A DNA stretch of 64,000 nt from Candidatus Defluviilinea gracilis (GCA_016716235.1 JADJWS010000002.1:186001-250000); one strand, 5' to 3'; shown: positions 55,214-64,000, numbered from the stretch's first letter. The notes: a model not told the origin generated them from the letters alone. A program made the numbers and translations.

Positions 55214-56323
55214 ATGGACTTGACCCTCGTCTCTTCCGCCTTCGACGCGCTCCGCATCCCTCCGCCCGCGAGGTTGACCCTGCTCGACGCGTCGACTCTC
55301 GCCTCAGCCCACGTGCCGCCGTTCCCGCCGGACATGCCGGCGTTGATCGTTGGAGTCGATTCGAAGGAACTGGCATTGCATGTGAAAGATGTGTTGCTCG
55401 CGTTGTACCCGCGTGAGCATGCGATGCAGATTGTAGAAAGTGGAAAGTCGAAAGAGGAAAGAGAATTGGGAGGATTGGAAAGTTTTGATTTCTCTGAATC
55501 AACTTGTTTGTATGTTCCCGCGCTTGGCGAAGGGACATCGTTCGAGTCGTTTGCTGAGATCGTGGCTCATCTGCGTGCGCCGAATGGATGTCCCTGGGAC
55601 AAAGAGCAGACGCATGAGTCGCTGAGGAAACATTTGCTCGAGGAATCCTACGAAGCCATCTCCGCCATTGATTCGGGTGACTTTGGTCACATGCGCGAGG
55701 AGTTCGGAGATTTGTTGTTGCAGATCGTTTTGCAATCGCAGATCGCAAACGAAGAGACGCAATTCAATGTTTCGCAAGTGATTCAGGGAATCCATTCGAA
55801 GATCGTGCGGCGGCATCCGCATGTGTTTGGGAATCTGAAACTCGATGGAGTGGACGATGTGCTGGCAAATTGGGAGAAACTCAAAGAGCAGGAAAGAGGA
55901 GAACTTGCCCTGAGCGATGTCGAAGGGAAGAAAGACAGAAAGGGAATCTTGGATGGCGTACCAATCTCATTGCCCGCGTTGAGTCAGGCGCAGGAATACC
56001 AGGATCGCGCCGCGCGTGTGGGTTTCGACTGGCCCGAAATTGACGGCGTGCTGGATAAAGTGAAAGAGGAAATCGAAGAGATCAAGCGTGCTGAAACAGA
56101 TTTTGAGTTAGCCTCCGAGATCGGCGACTTGTTCTTCGTGCTGGTCAACTTGGCGCGTTGGAAGAAAGTGGATGCCGAGTCGGTGTTGCGGGGGACGAAC
56201 GCGAAGTTCAAGAAGCGATTCGCGTTCGTGGAGCAAGGCGCGAAAGGGCAGGGACGGAATCTATCCGAGTTGAGTTTGGAGGAGATGGAGTCCCTTTGGC
56301 AGGAGGCGAAGGGGAGGGAGTGA
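55214..56323 (+). CDS. mazG: MazG nucleoside triphosphate pyrophosphohydrolase with N-terminal remnant
   Basis: 369 residues. Two MazG halves from about residue 110: LRAPNGCPWDKEQTHESLRK, then the metal-binding EESYE and EEFGDLLLQIVLQ, then a second half with EEIEEIKRAETDFELASEIG and DLFFVLVNLAR. Removes pyrophosphate from (d)NTPs, likely a cleaning role. The first about 105 residues (PALIVGVDSKELALHVKDVL, ALYPREHAM, then CLYVPALG) look like the C-terminal end of a tetrapyrrole-methylase domain, as found fused in YabN-type proteins, but the methylase core is missing. ATG 55214 follows CAGGAG; the open frame runs back through the REP element to 54998. Confidence 0.87.
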   Translation: MDLTLVSSAFDALRIPPPARLTLLDASTLASAHVPPFPPDMPALIVGVDSKELALHVKDVLLALYPREHAMQIVESGKSKEERELGGLESFDFSESTCLYVPALGEGTSFESFAEIVAHLRAPNGCPWDKEQTHESLRKHLLEESYEAISAIDSGDFGHMREEFGDLLLQIVLQSQIANEETQFNVSQVIQGIHSKIVRRHPHVFGNLKLDGVDDVLANWEKLKEQERGELALSDVEGKKDRKGILDGVPISLPALSQAQEYQDRAARVGFDWPEIDGVLDKVKEEIEEIKRAETDFELASEIGDLFFVLVNLARWKKVDAESVLRGTNAKFKKRFAFVEQGAKGQGRNLSELSLEEMESLWQEAKGRE

Positions 56324-56421
56324 CTATTGAGTACGAGGCTTCAAATGTACTGAGCCCGTTGAAGAATTGTTCCTACCTAGCTGTTCTCGAGCAACCCATT
56401 GCTATCTGGATTTATCAAAAA

Positions 56422-58929
56422 TTACCCATGTACCTCAATAGTATCTCCCATAGCCTCAATAAACTCACTAGGCTGAGTACCTGTCCACACAAAATATAAG
56501 TGCCGTTTACAACGACTCATTGCAACTGCAAACAGTCTGAAATCATCTTCACGTTTTTGAGAAAACCAAACTTCGCCTTCGCCTCCCCTGAAATCAGGTA
56601 AGTTGTCTCTGCTAGCACCAACAAGTATACATACATCAAATTGCTCACCCTTAACTTGCCTTGCTGTGGTTAGAACAACAGAATTTTTAGGCGGGTGTTT
56701 ACCTTGACCAGTGAGATGATGAATTTTAATATCCGCTTCTCTCACAACAATCGACTCGATATTTTTTAGTGTGTCATCGTCGAAACATATTATTGCAATT
56801 TCTCGAGGGTCTACCCCATTCTCAATGTGTTTTTTTACTAAGGCGGCGGTTGCACGCATCATTCCGGAATCGCTTTGATATCCTTGTGAATTAGGTTTTG
56901 GGGATTCGGGAGATTTTGGGTTAGACGTTATTTGCCCCCATAGTGAATTGTAGTCATATACAGGATATGCGGCAATCAATGCTTGTAAAGATGCAAGAAT
57001 TTGTTTGGAATTGCGGAAATTTACTTCCAATCTTCGGATGTAGAATCTTTCATTGGTGTCATACCCCATTTCGCGTAATGTAGGATAACGCGAGTAAACC
57101 ATTTGTCCTTCATCATAACACATCATAATATTGCGTTCGTCCTTCACAAGTGCCGCCATTAAATGAATTTGATGTCTGAAAAAATCATGCGCCTCGTCGA
57201 GAATTAAATAATCAAAACCTTGTTTCTCCTTGTCAAATTTTTGCCAAACCGTTTGGCTAACTTGGCGGAAGCAGTCATTTACTAAATCGTCTGCGTCTAC
57301 CATGCGCAATGATTTAAGAGTTGAGTCGTATACTTGATATACTTCCCATACAAATTTTCTGAATTCCTTGTCGGTTTGTCTAACCCATTGGGTAGGCTTT
57401 TGTTCGCCAAGATATGCGCTTAAGGATGGGATGCCTTTTGCTTTGATAAATTGCGATATTTCTGTTTCAATTTCTCGCAGGCCGTTTTTAGATCGAGTGT
57501 CAAACTCTTTCCAAAGGTTTTCATATTCCTGACTTACCAAAGAATTTTTGGCTTCTTCAATGACTAAGTTGTATAACGCTTCACGTTGCTTGTCCATTCG
57601 TTCCGCACGGTACGGAGCAATAGGTTCTATACCGCGGTTGTCTAAGTCTAGAAATTTCTCGCACCATTCCATTAAATTGGTTACGACAAGTTGTTGAGGC
57701 TCTGAGCCATTCAAGAAACCTGCTAATCCTAGGGTTAGAAATTGCTGGTAGATTTTTCTTCCTAAATCGCGATTGAAAACGAAAAAACCTAAGCGGAACG
57801 GTTCTTCCATCTCTTTTGCATGCTTAAGAAGAGCAGCAGCACGTAGCACGGCGGTTAAAGTCTTTCCCGTGCCGGGTCCACCTTTTAACCTGATCGGTAA
57901 AAGTAGAGATTTATTTACAATATCTTTTTGTATTGATGTCAACAATACCTGCCATTTGTCGTAATCGGCGCTATTTGCTTCCCTGGACCCCGATATATTA
58001 AGTTCATATTGCGCAATAGAGCCAACTGTTTTTTCGTCTCGCCGTCGTATTTGTGCCAAATGACGACTGTATAACATATCCAGCTTTGTCCATTGACTTT
58101 CGTTAAGAATATCAATAAGATTAATTAAGTCATCGTCTTGGCGGCAAGCCATCACGGCTTTGATTTCTTCGGCGGTAGTGATACCAATTTCCTTTAATTG
58201 TTCTTTATTAACCCATGTATCAGCAGTTTCAGATGGGGAGATAGGTGGAGGTGGCGTAGATAATCTCCAAGTTAGTGTTGGATGGATTCTGGAATAACGA
58301 TTGGTTAATGCTGAGTGGAGCCTTTCCCAAGAATCTATTTCTGTTCCTCTGGGTTGTTTGACAGTCTGAGAAACTTTTCCATGAGATGCCCATAACATCG
58401 AATCGAACTCGCCAAGAATGACATTTAATCCAATACTACCCAGATCAACCATATGCATTCTTCTGTATTCTGACGGCAAAAAGATAGAAGAAACGCTTCC
58501 ATAGAACTTGAAATTGTTTGGTCGTTTTTTGGTTGAATCTATAAGTGCTGCGTCGCATAGACCTTTGCAATAACTCTCCCATGCCGTTCCGTTGCCTACC
58601 CAACCTCGAATTACATCGTCAGATAACAGTAGGGCTCGAGTTCCTTCGATTGACTTGATCTCACCTGGCTTCACATCTGATTTTTGGAAATCAAGTAGCA
58701 TAACCACGTCTGCGACACTATCATTGTAGGCAACTTTGAATTCTAATTTTCCGTCCAATATGGTTGAAGAGGTTATGTGCGGTAGTTTTAAAATATCGTT
58801 CTTTTCAGGCTCAATCGCAAATTGTATAATTCCTTTTAATGCCAGTCGTGCATTAGCGCGCTCGTTATTTACTCGATGCCATTCATTGTAGCGGTACATG
58901 AAGTGTGGGGAAATCCATAAGTATTGCAT
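56422..58929 (-). CDS. superfamily I helicase with novel N-terminal domain, AT-rich
   Basis: 835 residues. The C-terminal half is a UvrD/Rep-like motor: Walker A GGPGTGKT (Lys356), Walker B LILDEAHDF (Asp578), motif IV-type RRLEVNFRNS, an HLTGQGKHPPKNSVVLTT segment with RQVKGEQFD (motif V-like), and VAMSRCKRHLYFVW (motif VI). The first about 330 residues have no family I recognise; between them and the motor is a helical stretch (IGITTAEEIKAVMACRQ). ATG 58929 has the strong GGAAGGA site and is preferred over ATG 58953. The gene is notably AT-rich and alone, suggesting horizontal transfer, possibly a defence or repair role. That role is inference only. Confidence 0.8.
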   Translation of the reverse strand: MQYLWISPHFMYRYNEWHRVNNERANARLALKGIIQFAIEPEKNDILKLPHITSSTILDGKLEFKVAYNDSVADVVMLLDFQKSDVKPGEIKSIEGTRALLLSDDVIRGWVGNGTAWESYCKGLCDAALIDSTKKRPNNFKFYGSVSSIFLPSEYRRMHMVDLGSIGLNVILGEFDSMLWASHGKVSQTVKQPRGTEIDSWERLHSALTNRYSRIHPTLTWRLSTPPPPISPSETADTWVNKEQLKEIGITTAEEIKAVMACRQDDDLINLIDILNESQWTKLDMLYSRHLAQIRRRDEKTVGSIAQYELNISGSREANSADYDKWQVLLTSIQKDIVNKSLLLPIRLKGGPGTGKTLTAVLRAAALLKHAKEMEEPFRLGFFVFNRDLGRKIYQQFLTLGLAGFLNGSEPQQLVVTNLMEWCEKFLDLDNRGIEPIAPYRAERMDKQREALYNLVIEEAKNSLVSQEYENLWKEFDTRSKNGLREIETEISQFIKAKGIPSLSAYLGEQKPTQWVRQTDKEFRKFVWEVYQVYDSTLKSLRMVDADDLVNDCFRQVSQTVWQKFDKEKQGFDYLILDEAHDFFRHQIHLMAALVKDERNIMMCYDEGQMVYSRYPTLREMGYDTNERFYIRRLEVNFRNSKQILASLQALIAAYPVYDYNSLWGQITSNPKSPESPKPNSQGYQSDSGMMRATAALVKKHIENGVDPREIAIICFDDDTLKNIESIVVREADIKIHHLTGQGKHPPKNSVVLTTARQVKGEQFDVCILVGASRDNLPDFRGGEGEVWFSQKREDDFRLFAVAMSRCKRHLYFVWTGTQPSEFIEAMGDTIEVHG

Positions 58930-59104
58930 TTTTATATTCCTTCCTTGGATCATGGTTTTTGCAAAACCATTAGGTGGATCTTATAATGCACCTGTAGATG
59001 ACGCTAGGGTAAAGCCTAGCATAACAACCTGAATGTAAATTATATATTCGACTCGCAAGAAGTAAATTGCAGAATTCTTTCAATAATTCAAGGAAGATAT
59101 ATGC

Positions 59105-59262
59105 TTACTTCCTTTTCTTCTTCGCTGAAACCTTTTTCTTCGCCGTTGACTTGCGAACCGTCTTCTTCACCTTCCGTTTGACAGGCTTCCTCTTCACCGT
59201 TTTTGATTTCTTGACACTCTTTGTCTTCCGCGCAGGGGATTTCTTCGAGAAGCGTCAGCCAT
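59105..59262 (-). pseudogene. lysine-rich histone H1-like small protein, frameshifted
   Basis: Reading leftward, ATG 59262 gives MADASRR in one frame and stops soon. The neighbouring frame from about 59248 reads FSKKSPARKTKSVKKS, then continues as an unbroken Lys/Arg/Ser/Thr/Val run to AKKKVSAKKKRK and a TAA at 59105. A single inserted base would join them into a protein of about 52 residues resembling the basic tails of bacterial histone H1-like or AlgP-type proteins. Either a sequencing error or a decayed gene. It lies downstream of the SCP2 gene on the same strand. Confidence 0.45.
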
Positions 59263-59328
59263 GTTCGCGTGGCGCCTCTATATCGTTTTCGCGCGCTTAT
59301 GGATACACACTGCGCGGTTCGATGTCGT

Positions 59329-59661
59329 CTATTTTTCGAAGACGAAATACTTGCCCATACCAAGCGCAACCCCCATGTCGCCGCTCACCTTGACCTTGCC
59401 TTTCATGAACGCCATTGTGGCGTCCAACTCGCCGTTGGCGATCTTGATGTAATCCTCCGAGTCCACGGTCATCGTCATTTTTGGGTCTGGGTGCAAACCT
59501 TCAACGGATTCGCACTTCTGATCTTTGACGACCACGTACCAGTTGGATGCCTGCGCTCCTGTGAATATGAATTGCACGATCGTGTCCACGCCTTTGGCTT
59601 TGTCAGGCTGGAAGGCGGTCAGGATGGTTTCAGTCATCAACTCGCGGACGGTGGGTGGCAT
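59329..59661 (-). CDS. SCP2 sterol-carrier-like lipid-binding protein
   Basis: 110 residues, the normal size of a single SCP2 domain. GVDTIVQFIFTGAQASNWYV and the closing GKVKVSGDMGVALGMGKYF match the family, which binds lipids in a hydrophobic tunnel. No signal peptide. ATG 59661 follows GAGGAGAAACGACC. Physiological ligand unknown. Confidence 0.85.
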   Translation of the reverse strand: MPPTVRELMTETILTAFQPDKAKGVDTIVQFIFTGAQASNWYVVVKDQKCESVEGLHPDPKMTMTVDSEDYIKIANGELDATMAFMKGKVKVSGDMGVALGMGKYFVFEK

Positions 59662-59861
59662 GGTCGTTTCTCCTCGATTTCCATAATTTCAACGAAGTAT
59701 AGCATACGGAATACCTCGGGTTCAGAACTCGCCCGTCTTTTTATGATCATAGAAAGTCGTTGTCCAAGAAAAGACGTCCGCGTAAAATCCGTGTTGGAGA
59801 GTTGCGGCTTTGAAGTAGCCATAGATTGGATTTCCGCTTCCTCAACGAACGCGCCTCCCAT

Positions 59862-60398
59862 TTATGCTTTGGCGATTTCTTTCGCCATTAGATATTCGTC
59901 GTAGTAATTGCCCTCGTAGCAAATGACGCGCGGATCGGTCCCGTAGGTTTTGAATCCGCACCGTTCATAACAACGGATAGCGGGTTGGTTGGCGGTTACT
60001 ACCGCGAGTTTGAGAATTTCCACCTTGCGCGATTTCGCCCAGATCGCGCACGAATCGATCAACGAGGCGGCGATGCGAAACCCGCGCCATTCGGGCAGAA
60101 CATACACGCCCCAAATGCCAGCGCTATGACGGGTTTTCGGGCGATCTCCTCGCTGGATGCCGATCATGCCGACCAAGTTGCCCTCGTGTTCCGCAAAGAA
60201 CATGATCGAACCCTCGCTTGGTTTCAGGCGACCTTCCCAGTAACTTGTTGGCGCATTCAGGCTTGCAAAGTAGTCGGCGCTGAATGCGGAGGGAGTGTCT
60301 TTCAAGGCAAACAGCCTCAGTTCGCGGAATTTTGGAACATCTGCAAAATTGGCGGTTCGAAAAGCGACATTTCCCCTCGGTGTTTCTAATGGTTGCAT
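59862..60398 (-). CDS. GNAT-family acetyltransferase
   Basis: 178 residues. GNAT fold with beta4-alpha3 acetyl-CoA loop in GIWGVYVLPEWRGFRIAASL (R/Q-x-x-G-x-[GA] reads EWRGFRIA) and the C-terminal NQPAIRCYERCGFKTYGTD. Acceptor unknown; the family is broad. Its start overlaps the end of the following lipoprotein gene by 13 bases, so the two are probably co-transcribed. Confidence 0.88.
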   Translation of the reverse strand: MQPLETPRGNVAFRTANFADVPKFRELRLFALKDTPSAFSADYFASLNAPTSYWEGRLKPSEGSIMFFAEHEGNLVGMIGIQRGDRPKTRHSAGIWGVYVLPEWRGFRIAASLIDSCAIWAKSRKVEILKLAVVTANQPAIRCYERCGFKTYGTDPRVICYEGNYYDEYLMAKEIAKA

Positions 60399-60994
60399 TG
60401 AAATCGCTCCATTGCCATATCGAACAAGGCTTGCGCGTTATCGGCTTGCGGGCTGTACACTTTCCATGCGAACACGCGGTCGCCGCAGTTCCAAGCCGCG
60501 GCGGCTCCGTTGGACAACAGCGGAGACGCGGTGGAGGTGATCGGGGTGTAGACCACGTTCATATCGCGAATCAGTTTCACGTCCGGGTTGCCGAAGCGGG
60601 TGTCGAGCCCCTCCTCGAGGATTAAGTCCAGTAGGAATTGAGGGTCTGCCGCGCCGGGCGCGAGCTGCCAGATCATCTGGATGAACAGGTTGCCGTTAAA
60701 GGCGGCGAGTAACCCTTGCGAGTAACTGCTTGGCGAGACGGGGTTTTGTTGCGCGCTCACATCGTAGAACGCCATATCGAGCGGGTGCCCGATGCAAAAT
60801 TGATATTCGCAGAATAGACCCGCGAGGCTGAACGCTGTTGGCGATGGATATGGCGTTGGGATGGGTTGCGACGTGTTCGTAGGAATTGCGGATAACGTGG
60901 ACGCAACCGCAACTTGAATTTGAATATTTGGGTCAGGTTTCGGCGCGCACGCGGTTACAATGAGCGCAAGCGCCAGGATAAACTTATTTCGCAT
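60386..60994 (-). CDS. lipoprotein of unknown function
   Basis: 202 residues from the preferred start. Lipobox ALIVTAC (Cys16), then a Thr/Pro/Ser-rich linker (TSQPIPTPYPSPTA) and a globular region with conserved-looking Cys pairs (LFCEYQFCIGHPLDMAFYD) and a final FQC. No family recognised. The frame is open to 61039, but ATG 60994 puts the signal in the usual place. Divergent from the next lipoprotein gene; the 67-bp gap must hold both promoters. Confidence 0.65.
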   Translation of the reverse strand: MRNKFILALALIVTACAPKPDPNIQIQVAVASTLSAIPTNTSQPIPTPYPSPTAFSLAGLFCEYQFCIGHPLDMAFYDVSAQQNPVSPSSYSQGLLAAFNGNLFIQMIWQLAPGAADPQFLLDLILEEGLDTRFGNPDVKLIRDMNVVYTPITSTASPLLSNGAAAAWNCGDRVFAWKVYSPQADNAQALFDMAMERFQCNH

Positions 60995-61061
60995 GCTCAC
61001 GATTATACAGGCAGACGGAACATTCTGGATGACGGTCACGTCCTTTGGTCAAGGAGTTTGA

Positions 61062-62030
61062 ATGAAACGCATCGTGTTACCCATGATTTTGATCTTGATT
61101 CTTTCTGCCTGCGCCCCGGCAGGCAAGCCGACACAGCAATCGCTTTTCCCGGAGGAGGATGGACAGGTCGCGCCGACGCCGCAAACGGAATTGACGCTTG
61201 CCGAACAGGCGGCGATCTCGCATCTTGCCTCGACGTTGAGCCTGTCACCCGATGAGGTCGGCATTCTCTCAACAGAGGCAGTTGACTGGCCCGATGGCTG
61301 TCTCGGTGTTCAACGACCGGGGGTAATGTGCACGGAGGCGATTGTGCCCGGCTATAAAATCATATTGCAGGCTCGCGGTGAACAATACGAATTGCACACG
61401 AATAAGAACGGCAGTCAGATCGCGCAAGTTGGCGGGGCGCCGTTTGGTTTGATCGAAGAAGCCATCGTCGCGCAACTTGCTTCCAACCTTGGGCTGGACG
61501 CGGACACAATAGTCGTTGTGAGCAGTAAGGATGTCGAGTTTCCCGATTCGTGTCTTGGTGTGTCGATGCAAAATGTTCTGTGCGCCGAAGTGATCACCCC
61601 CGGCAAGATCATTGTACTGCAAGCGAACGGACTGGAATTCGAGTATCACATCAGCGAGGAGGGAAACCAAGTTCAGCCCGCCACGCTTGCCCTTACCTGG
61701 ACGCGAGACGGCGGCATCGCCGGGTTCTGCGATCAGTTGACTGTTTTTCTCTCCGGCGAAGCGTATGGGAGCAATTGCCGCTCAAAGCAACCCGAGGCAA
61801 CGATGAAAACGATCGGGGAATTGTTAACCGCGAGGGAACAGAAACAATTCTTCGCCTGGGTTATAGAATACGGTCAGGTGAGTTTGGATATGTCGGACCC
61901 GGTCATGGCGGCGGACCGGATGGTGGTGACGCTGGAGTTCTTCGGCGCCGGGGGCGATCAGCCAACCTCTGTCGATGAACAGGTAATGCTTGAGTTTGCG
62001 CAGTCGTTGTACGCAAATCTTTTCCCGTAG
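61062..62030 (+). CDS. lipoprotein with two tandem homologous domains
   Basis: 322 residues. Lipobox LILSAC (Cys17). Residues about 42-129 and 130-205 are two copies of one domain: both have an A-x-x-x-L-A-S-x-L start, then WPDGCLGVQRPGVMC in the first and FPDSCLGVSMQNVLC in the second, then a [IV]xPGxxIxLQA[RN]G strand. The two conserved Cys may form a disulphide in each. Residues about 206-322 form a third, different domain. No function is known to me. Confidence 0.7.
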   Translation: MKRIVLPMILILILSACAPAGKPTQQSLFPEEDGQVAPTPQTELTLAEQAAISHLASTLSLSPDEVGILSTEAVDWPDGCLGVQRPGVMCTEAIVPGYKIILQARGEQYELHTNKNGSQIAQVGGAPFGLIEEAIVAQLASNLGLDADTIVVVSSKDVEFPDSCLGVSMQNVLCAEVITPGKIIVLQANGLEFEYHISEEGNQVQPATLALTWTRDGGIAGFCDQLTVFLSGEAYGSNCRSKQPEATMKTIGELLTAREQKQFFAWVIEYGQVSLDMSDPVMAADRMVVTLEFFGAGGDQPTSVDEQVMLEFAQSLYANLFP

Positions 62031-62278
62031 GTGTATGTTCGTATGGTAAAGTTTCCTTTGCGCTTAGTTTGGCAGGCTCGCCGCCACGGCGCTGTGTAAT
62101 CACCCTCAGTACATAGATCAAACCATGTTGGGGATGCAGTTACACTGCATCCCGCTCGCAGTCGCACTGCGAGCGAACAAACATACGGAACGTTATTAAT
62201 TTACCGACCCTTAGACATAGATAAAACCGCATCCAAATCGGAGGCGGTTCGATTGGCTATCACCCGGTTTTGCGGGCG
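62031..62278. other. 248-bp gap with two hairpins
   Basis: GATGCAGTTACACTGCATC (about 62133-62151) and CGCTCGCAGTCGCACTGCGAGCG-type (about 62153-62175; stem CGCTCGCAGT) are adjacent perfect or near-perfect palindromes. They may end the lipoprotein transcript and the opposing nrfD transcript. No gene is seen. Confidence 0.5.
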
Positions 62279-63544
62279 TTAATGCGCGGTATCGGGCCCT
62301 TTGAAAGGCAAATAGCGCGCGGCAAAACTGAATGCCAACAGCCAGTAACTGACGACCAAGCTGGCAACGGCAAATTCGGGCCAGGTTGGGATATAAGAAC
62401 TGACGCGGATGATCGGCGTGTAAGGATCATACGTGGGCATGGCGATCAACCCGGCAAAATTATAATTCCAACGAGTGAGAACAGTTGCCGCCATGGGGAA
62501 GAGCGAAAACACCATCAGGTATCGGAAGCTTTTAATTGATTTCGCCGAGAACATCGCCGCGCCGGCAATGATCGGAAGCAGAATTTGCCCGATCCAAAAC
62601 GTCGATGAATACGGCGCGACGGCATTCAATGCTTCGGTTTGCAGGGCGATGTTCACGTCGAATGAATAGTAATAGGTGACCGCCCAATCCCACAGGCGCA
62701 GGTAAGTGAGCAACAAGGTTATTCCGCCGGAGAGACGCGCAACGTCATAAAGAATTTCATCCTTGACCAACCCCGGGCGCATCACGCGGAACATGATCAC
62801 GCCCGTGAAAAACAGGAATGCGACCCCGCCGCTCATGGCGGAAAATACGAATTGAACGGGGGCGCTTTGGTTGAACCACACCCCGCGTCCGTTGAGCACG
62901 GAGTAGTATGCGCCGAGCGATGCCTGATGGAGCAGGGAAAGCGTCAACCCGACCACGGCAAGGACAGGCACCAGTTTGTGAAGCCAGTGCGCGAGTTTTT
63001 TTGCAAGCTCCACAAGTTTCTTGACGATCGGATATCGCTTATGTAAGGAATGCTCGTAGAAAAATGAATGTTCAACGACCACCGGCAAAATCTCCGCTGA
63101 GAGAACGCCAAGGTATAAGATCACGCACATGGTGATTTCCCAAAGCAGGGAGTGGGGTTGCCAGAACACCATTGGGTGCCAAAAGCGGAACGGCTGACCC
63201 AGGTCGAACCAGATGACCATGCCGGCGGTGGTATACCCCAGGAAGCCGAGAAGCACAGCCAGTTTTGCCACGATTTCAAACCGTTTGAGCTTCATAAGGT
63301 AGACGATCACCCCAAACACAAAAGCGGAACCGCCCAGCGAGATCGAGGCTAGGTCCATCACAACCCATAACCCCCACGGGACTTTATTCGTCAAACCTGT
63401 GACATCCAACCCGTCTCGTAGAACAACGAACGCGCCGTACATTCCGAACAAAATCCCCAATGTGAGGAGCCCGATCCAGTATGGGAAGATATCCACGCTT
63501 TTCTTGCCGAACCGAAACCTGGGAATGTGAATGTCTGTTTGCAT
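62279..63544 (-). CDS. NrfD/PsrC-type quinone-linked membrane subunit
   Basis: 421 residues, about 10 membrane helices. Resembles the HybB/DsrP branch of NrfD proteins: GLTNKVPWGLWVVMDLASIS, LGQPFRFWHPMVFW and PHSLLWEITMCVILYLG. Such subunits move electrons between the quinone pool and an iron-sulphur partner. It lies 2 bases from the ferredoxin-type gene just upstream, forming one operon; the catalytic subunit is outside the window. Which enzyme complex (hydrogenase, sulphur or other) cannot be decided here. Confidence 0.87.
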   Translation of the reverse strand: MQTDIHIPRFRFGKKSVDIFPYWIGLLTLGILFGMYGAFVVLRDGLDVTGLTNKVPWGLWVVMDLASISLGGSAFVFGVIVYLMKLKRFEIVAKLAVLLGFLGYTTAGMVIWFDLGQPFRFWHPMVFWQPHSLLWEITMCVILYLGVLSAEILPVVVEHSFFYEHSLHKRYPIVKKLVELAKKLAHWLHKLVPVLAVVGLTLSLLHQASLGAYYSVLNGRGVWFNQSAPVQFVFSAMSGGVAFLFFTGVIMFRVMRPGLVKDEILYDVARLSGGITLLLTYLRLWDWAVTYYYSFDVNIALQTEALNAVAPYSSTFWIGQILLPIIAGAAMFSAKSIKSFRYLMVFSLFPMAATVLTRWNYNFAGLIAMPTYDPYTPIIRVSSYIPTWPEFAVASLVVSYWLLAFSFAARYLPFKGPDTAH

Positions 63545-63546
63545 GG

Positions 63547-64000
63547 CTAGTTTCCTTGGAAGGGATTATCCGTATGCGATTCGGGCGGGATGTAATACAC
63601 ACGCGGCTCTGTGCTGAGTTCCTCCCGCAGGCGCAGAGTGACCGTTGCTTCCGCCAGGGCGACTGAGATTGGGCTGGTCGCGTCGTTCATATCGCCAAAG
63701 ATGCGCGCGTTGGTGGGGCAGGCAACCACGCAGGCAGGAGTCGCTTGATGGTCGACGCCGGGGACGAGCCCTCGCTCCAATCCCGCATCGATGCGATGCG
63801 AGCAGAAAGTGCATTTCTCCACCACGCCGCGAGGACGGTTGGGAACTTCTTGATAACCGAACGTGGGAGATTGCGGGCTGAGTTCGATCGGCTCCTTCCA
63901 ATTGAACACGCGCGCATCGTATGGACAGGCGACCATGCAGTATCTGCATCCGATGCAACGGTCGTAATCCATTTCCACAATTCCGTCTGGGCGCTTGCGC
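63547..64000 (-). CDS. 4Fe-4S ferredoxin-type electron transfer subunit, 5' end outside window
   Basis: At least 150 residues visible; the open frame continues to the window edge (RKRPDGIVEMDYDRC), so the true start is outside. Two cluster-binding groups are visible: CIGCRYCMVACPYDAR and CTFC...ACVVACPTNAR, in the DmsB/NrfC/HybA style with DGIVEMDY before the first. It would pass electrons from a catalytic subunit to the NrfD protein encoded next to it. Confidence 0.88.
   Translation of the reverse strand, partial: RKRPDGIVEMDYDRCIGCRYCMVACPYDARVFNWKEPIELSPQSPTFGYQEVPNRPRGVVEKCTFCSHRIDAGLERGLVPGVDHQATPACVVACPTNARIFGDMNDATSPISVALAEATVTLRLREELSTEPRVYYIPPESHTDNPFQGN

Noticed and set aside
59221..59904. 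227-codon rightward ORF over the SCP2 gene
   Set aside because: The opposite strand encodes a clear SCP2 domain; the rightward frame has no motif.

Overview
The window looks like a chromosomal segment of a Chloroflexota bacterium, most likely of the Anaerolineae. This is inferred from protein style and not from any rRNA, since none is present. The clues are Chloroflexi-like EF-Tu and S12 variants, giant SdrD-type surface proteins ending in a sortase domain, DUF2652, CpXC and UMF1-family genes, and many short palindromic intergenic repeats. Base composition is moderately GC-rich. Two clearly AT-richer genes (a GAF protein near 23.4-24.0 kb and a helicase at 56.4-58.9 kb) look acquired.

Layout. 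1-8.4 kb: partial murJ, a cyclase-like DUF2652 protein, a two-HKD phospholipase D-like lipoprotein, a CpXC zinc protein, oligoendopeptidase F and a GAF-PAS histidine kinase. 8.9-22.2 kb: two tandem giant secreted proteins (1981 and about 2448 aa). Each has a P-domain, SdrD B-like modules and DUF11 repeats, and each ends in its own sortase domain. 22.4-29.1 kb: small metabolic and envelope genes (lipoprotein, deazaflavin-type oxidoreductase, GAF protein, a fused formiminotransferase-cyclodeaminase, M23 peptidase, dCTP deaminase, UMF1-type transporter). 29.4-54.95 kb: rpoB followed by an almost continuous str-S10-spc-alpha ribosomal superoperon (rpsL to rplQ), then truA, rplM and rpsI. 55-64 kb: a MazG pyrophosphohydrolase, the AT-rich helicase, SCP2 and GNAT genes, two lipoproteins, and a partial NrfD/ferredoxin respiratory operon.

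The ribosomal block is conserved in order but differs from the classical layout in three ways. rpoC is absent after rpoB, rplKAJL is absent before it, and infA is missing between map and rpmJ. tuf is broken by a single-base frameshift. rpoB carries a large insert built on a 25-residue tryptophan repeat.

The strongest candidate for an undescribed system is the giant protein pair. Protein 2 has an LPXTG-like motif (IPATG) directly before an intact His-Cys-Arg sortase domain on the same chain. Protein 1 has lost both the motif and the catalytic arginine. This fits a cis-acting or self-releasing surface-anchoring system with one active and one degenerate member.
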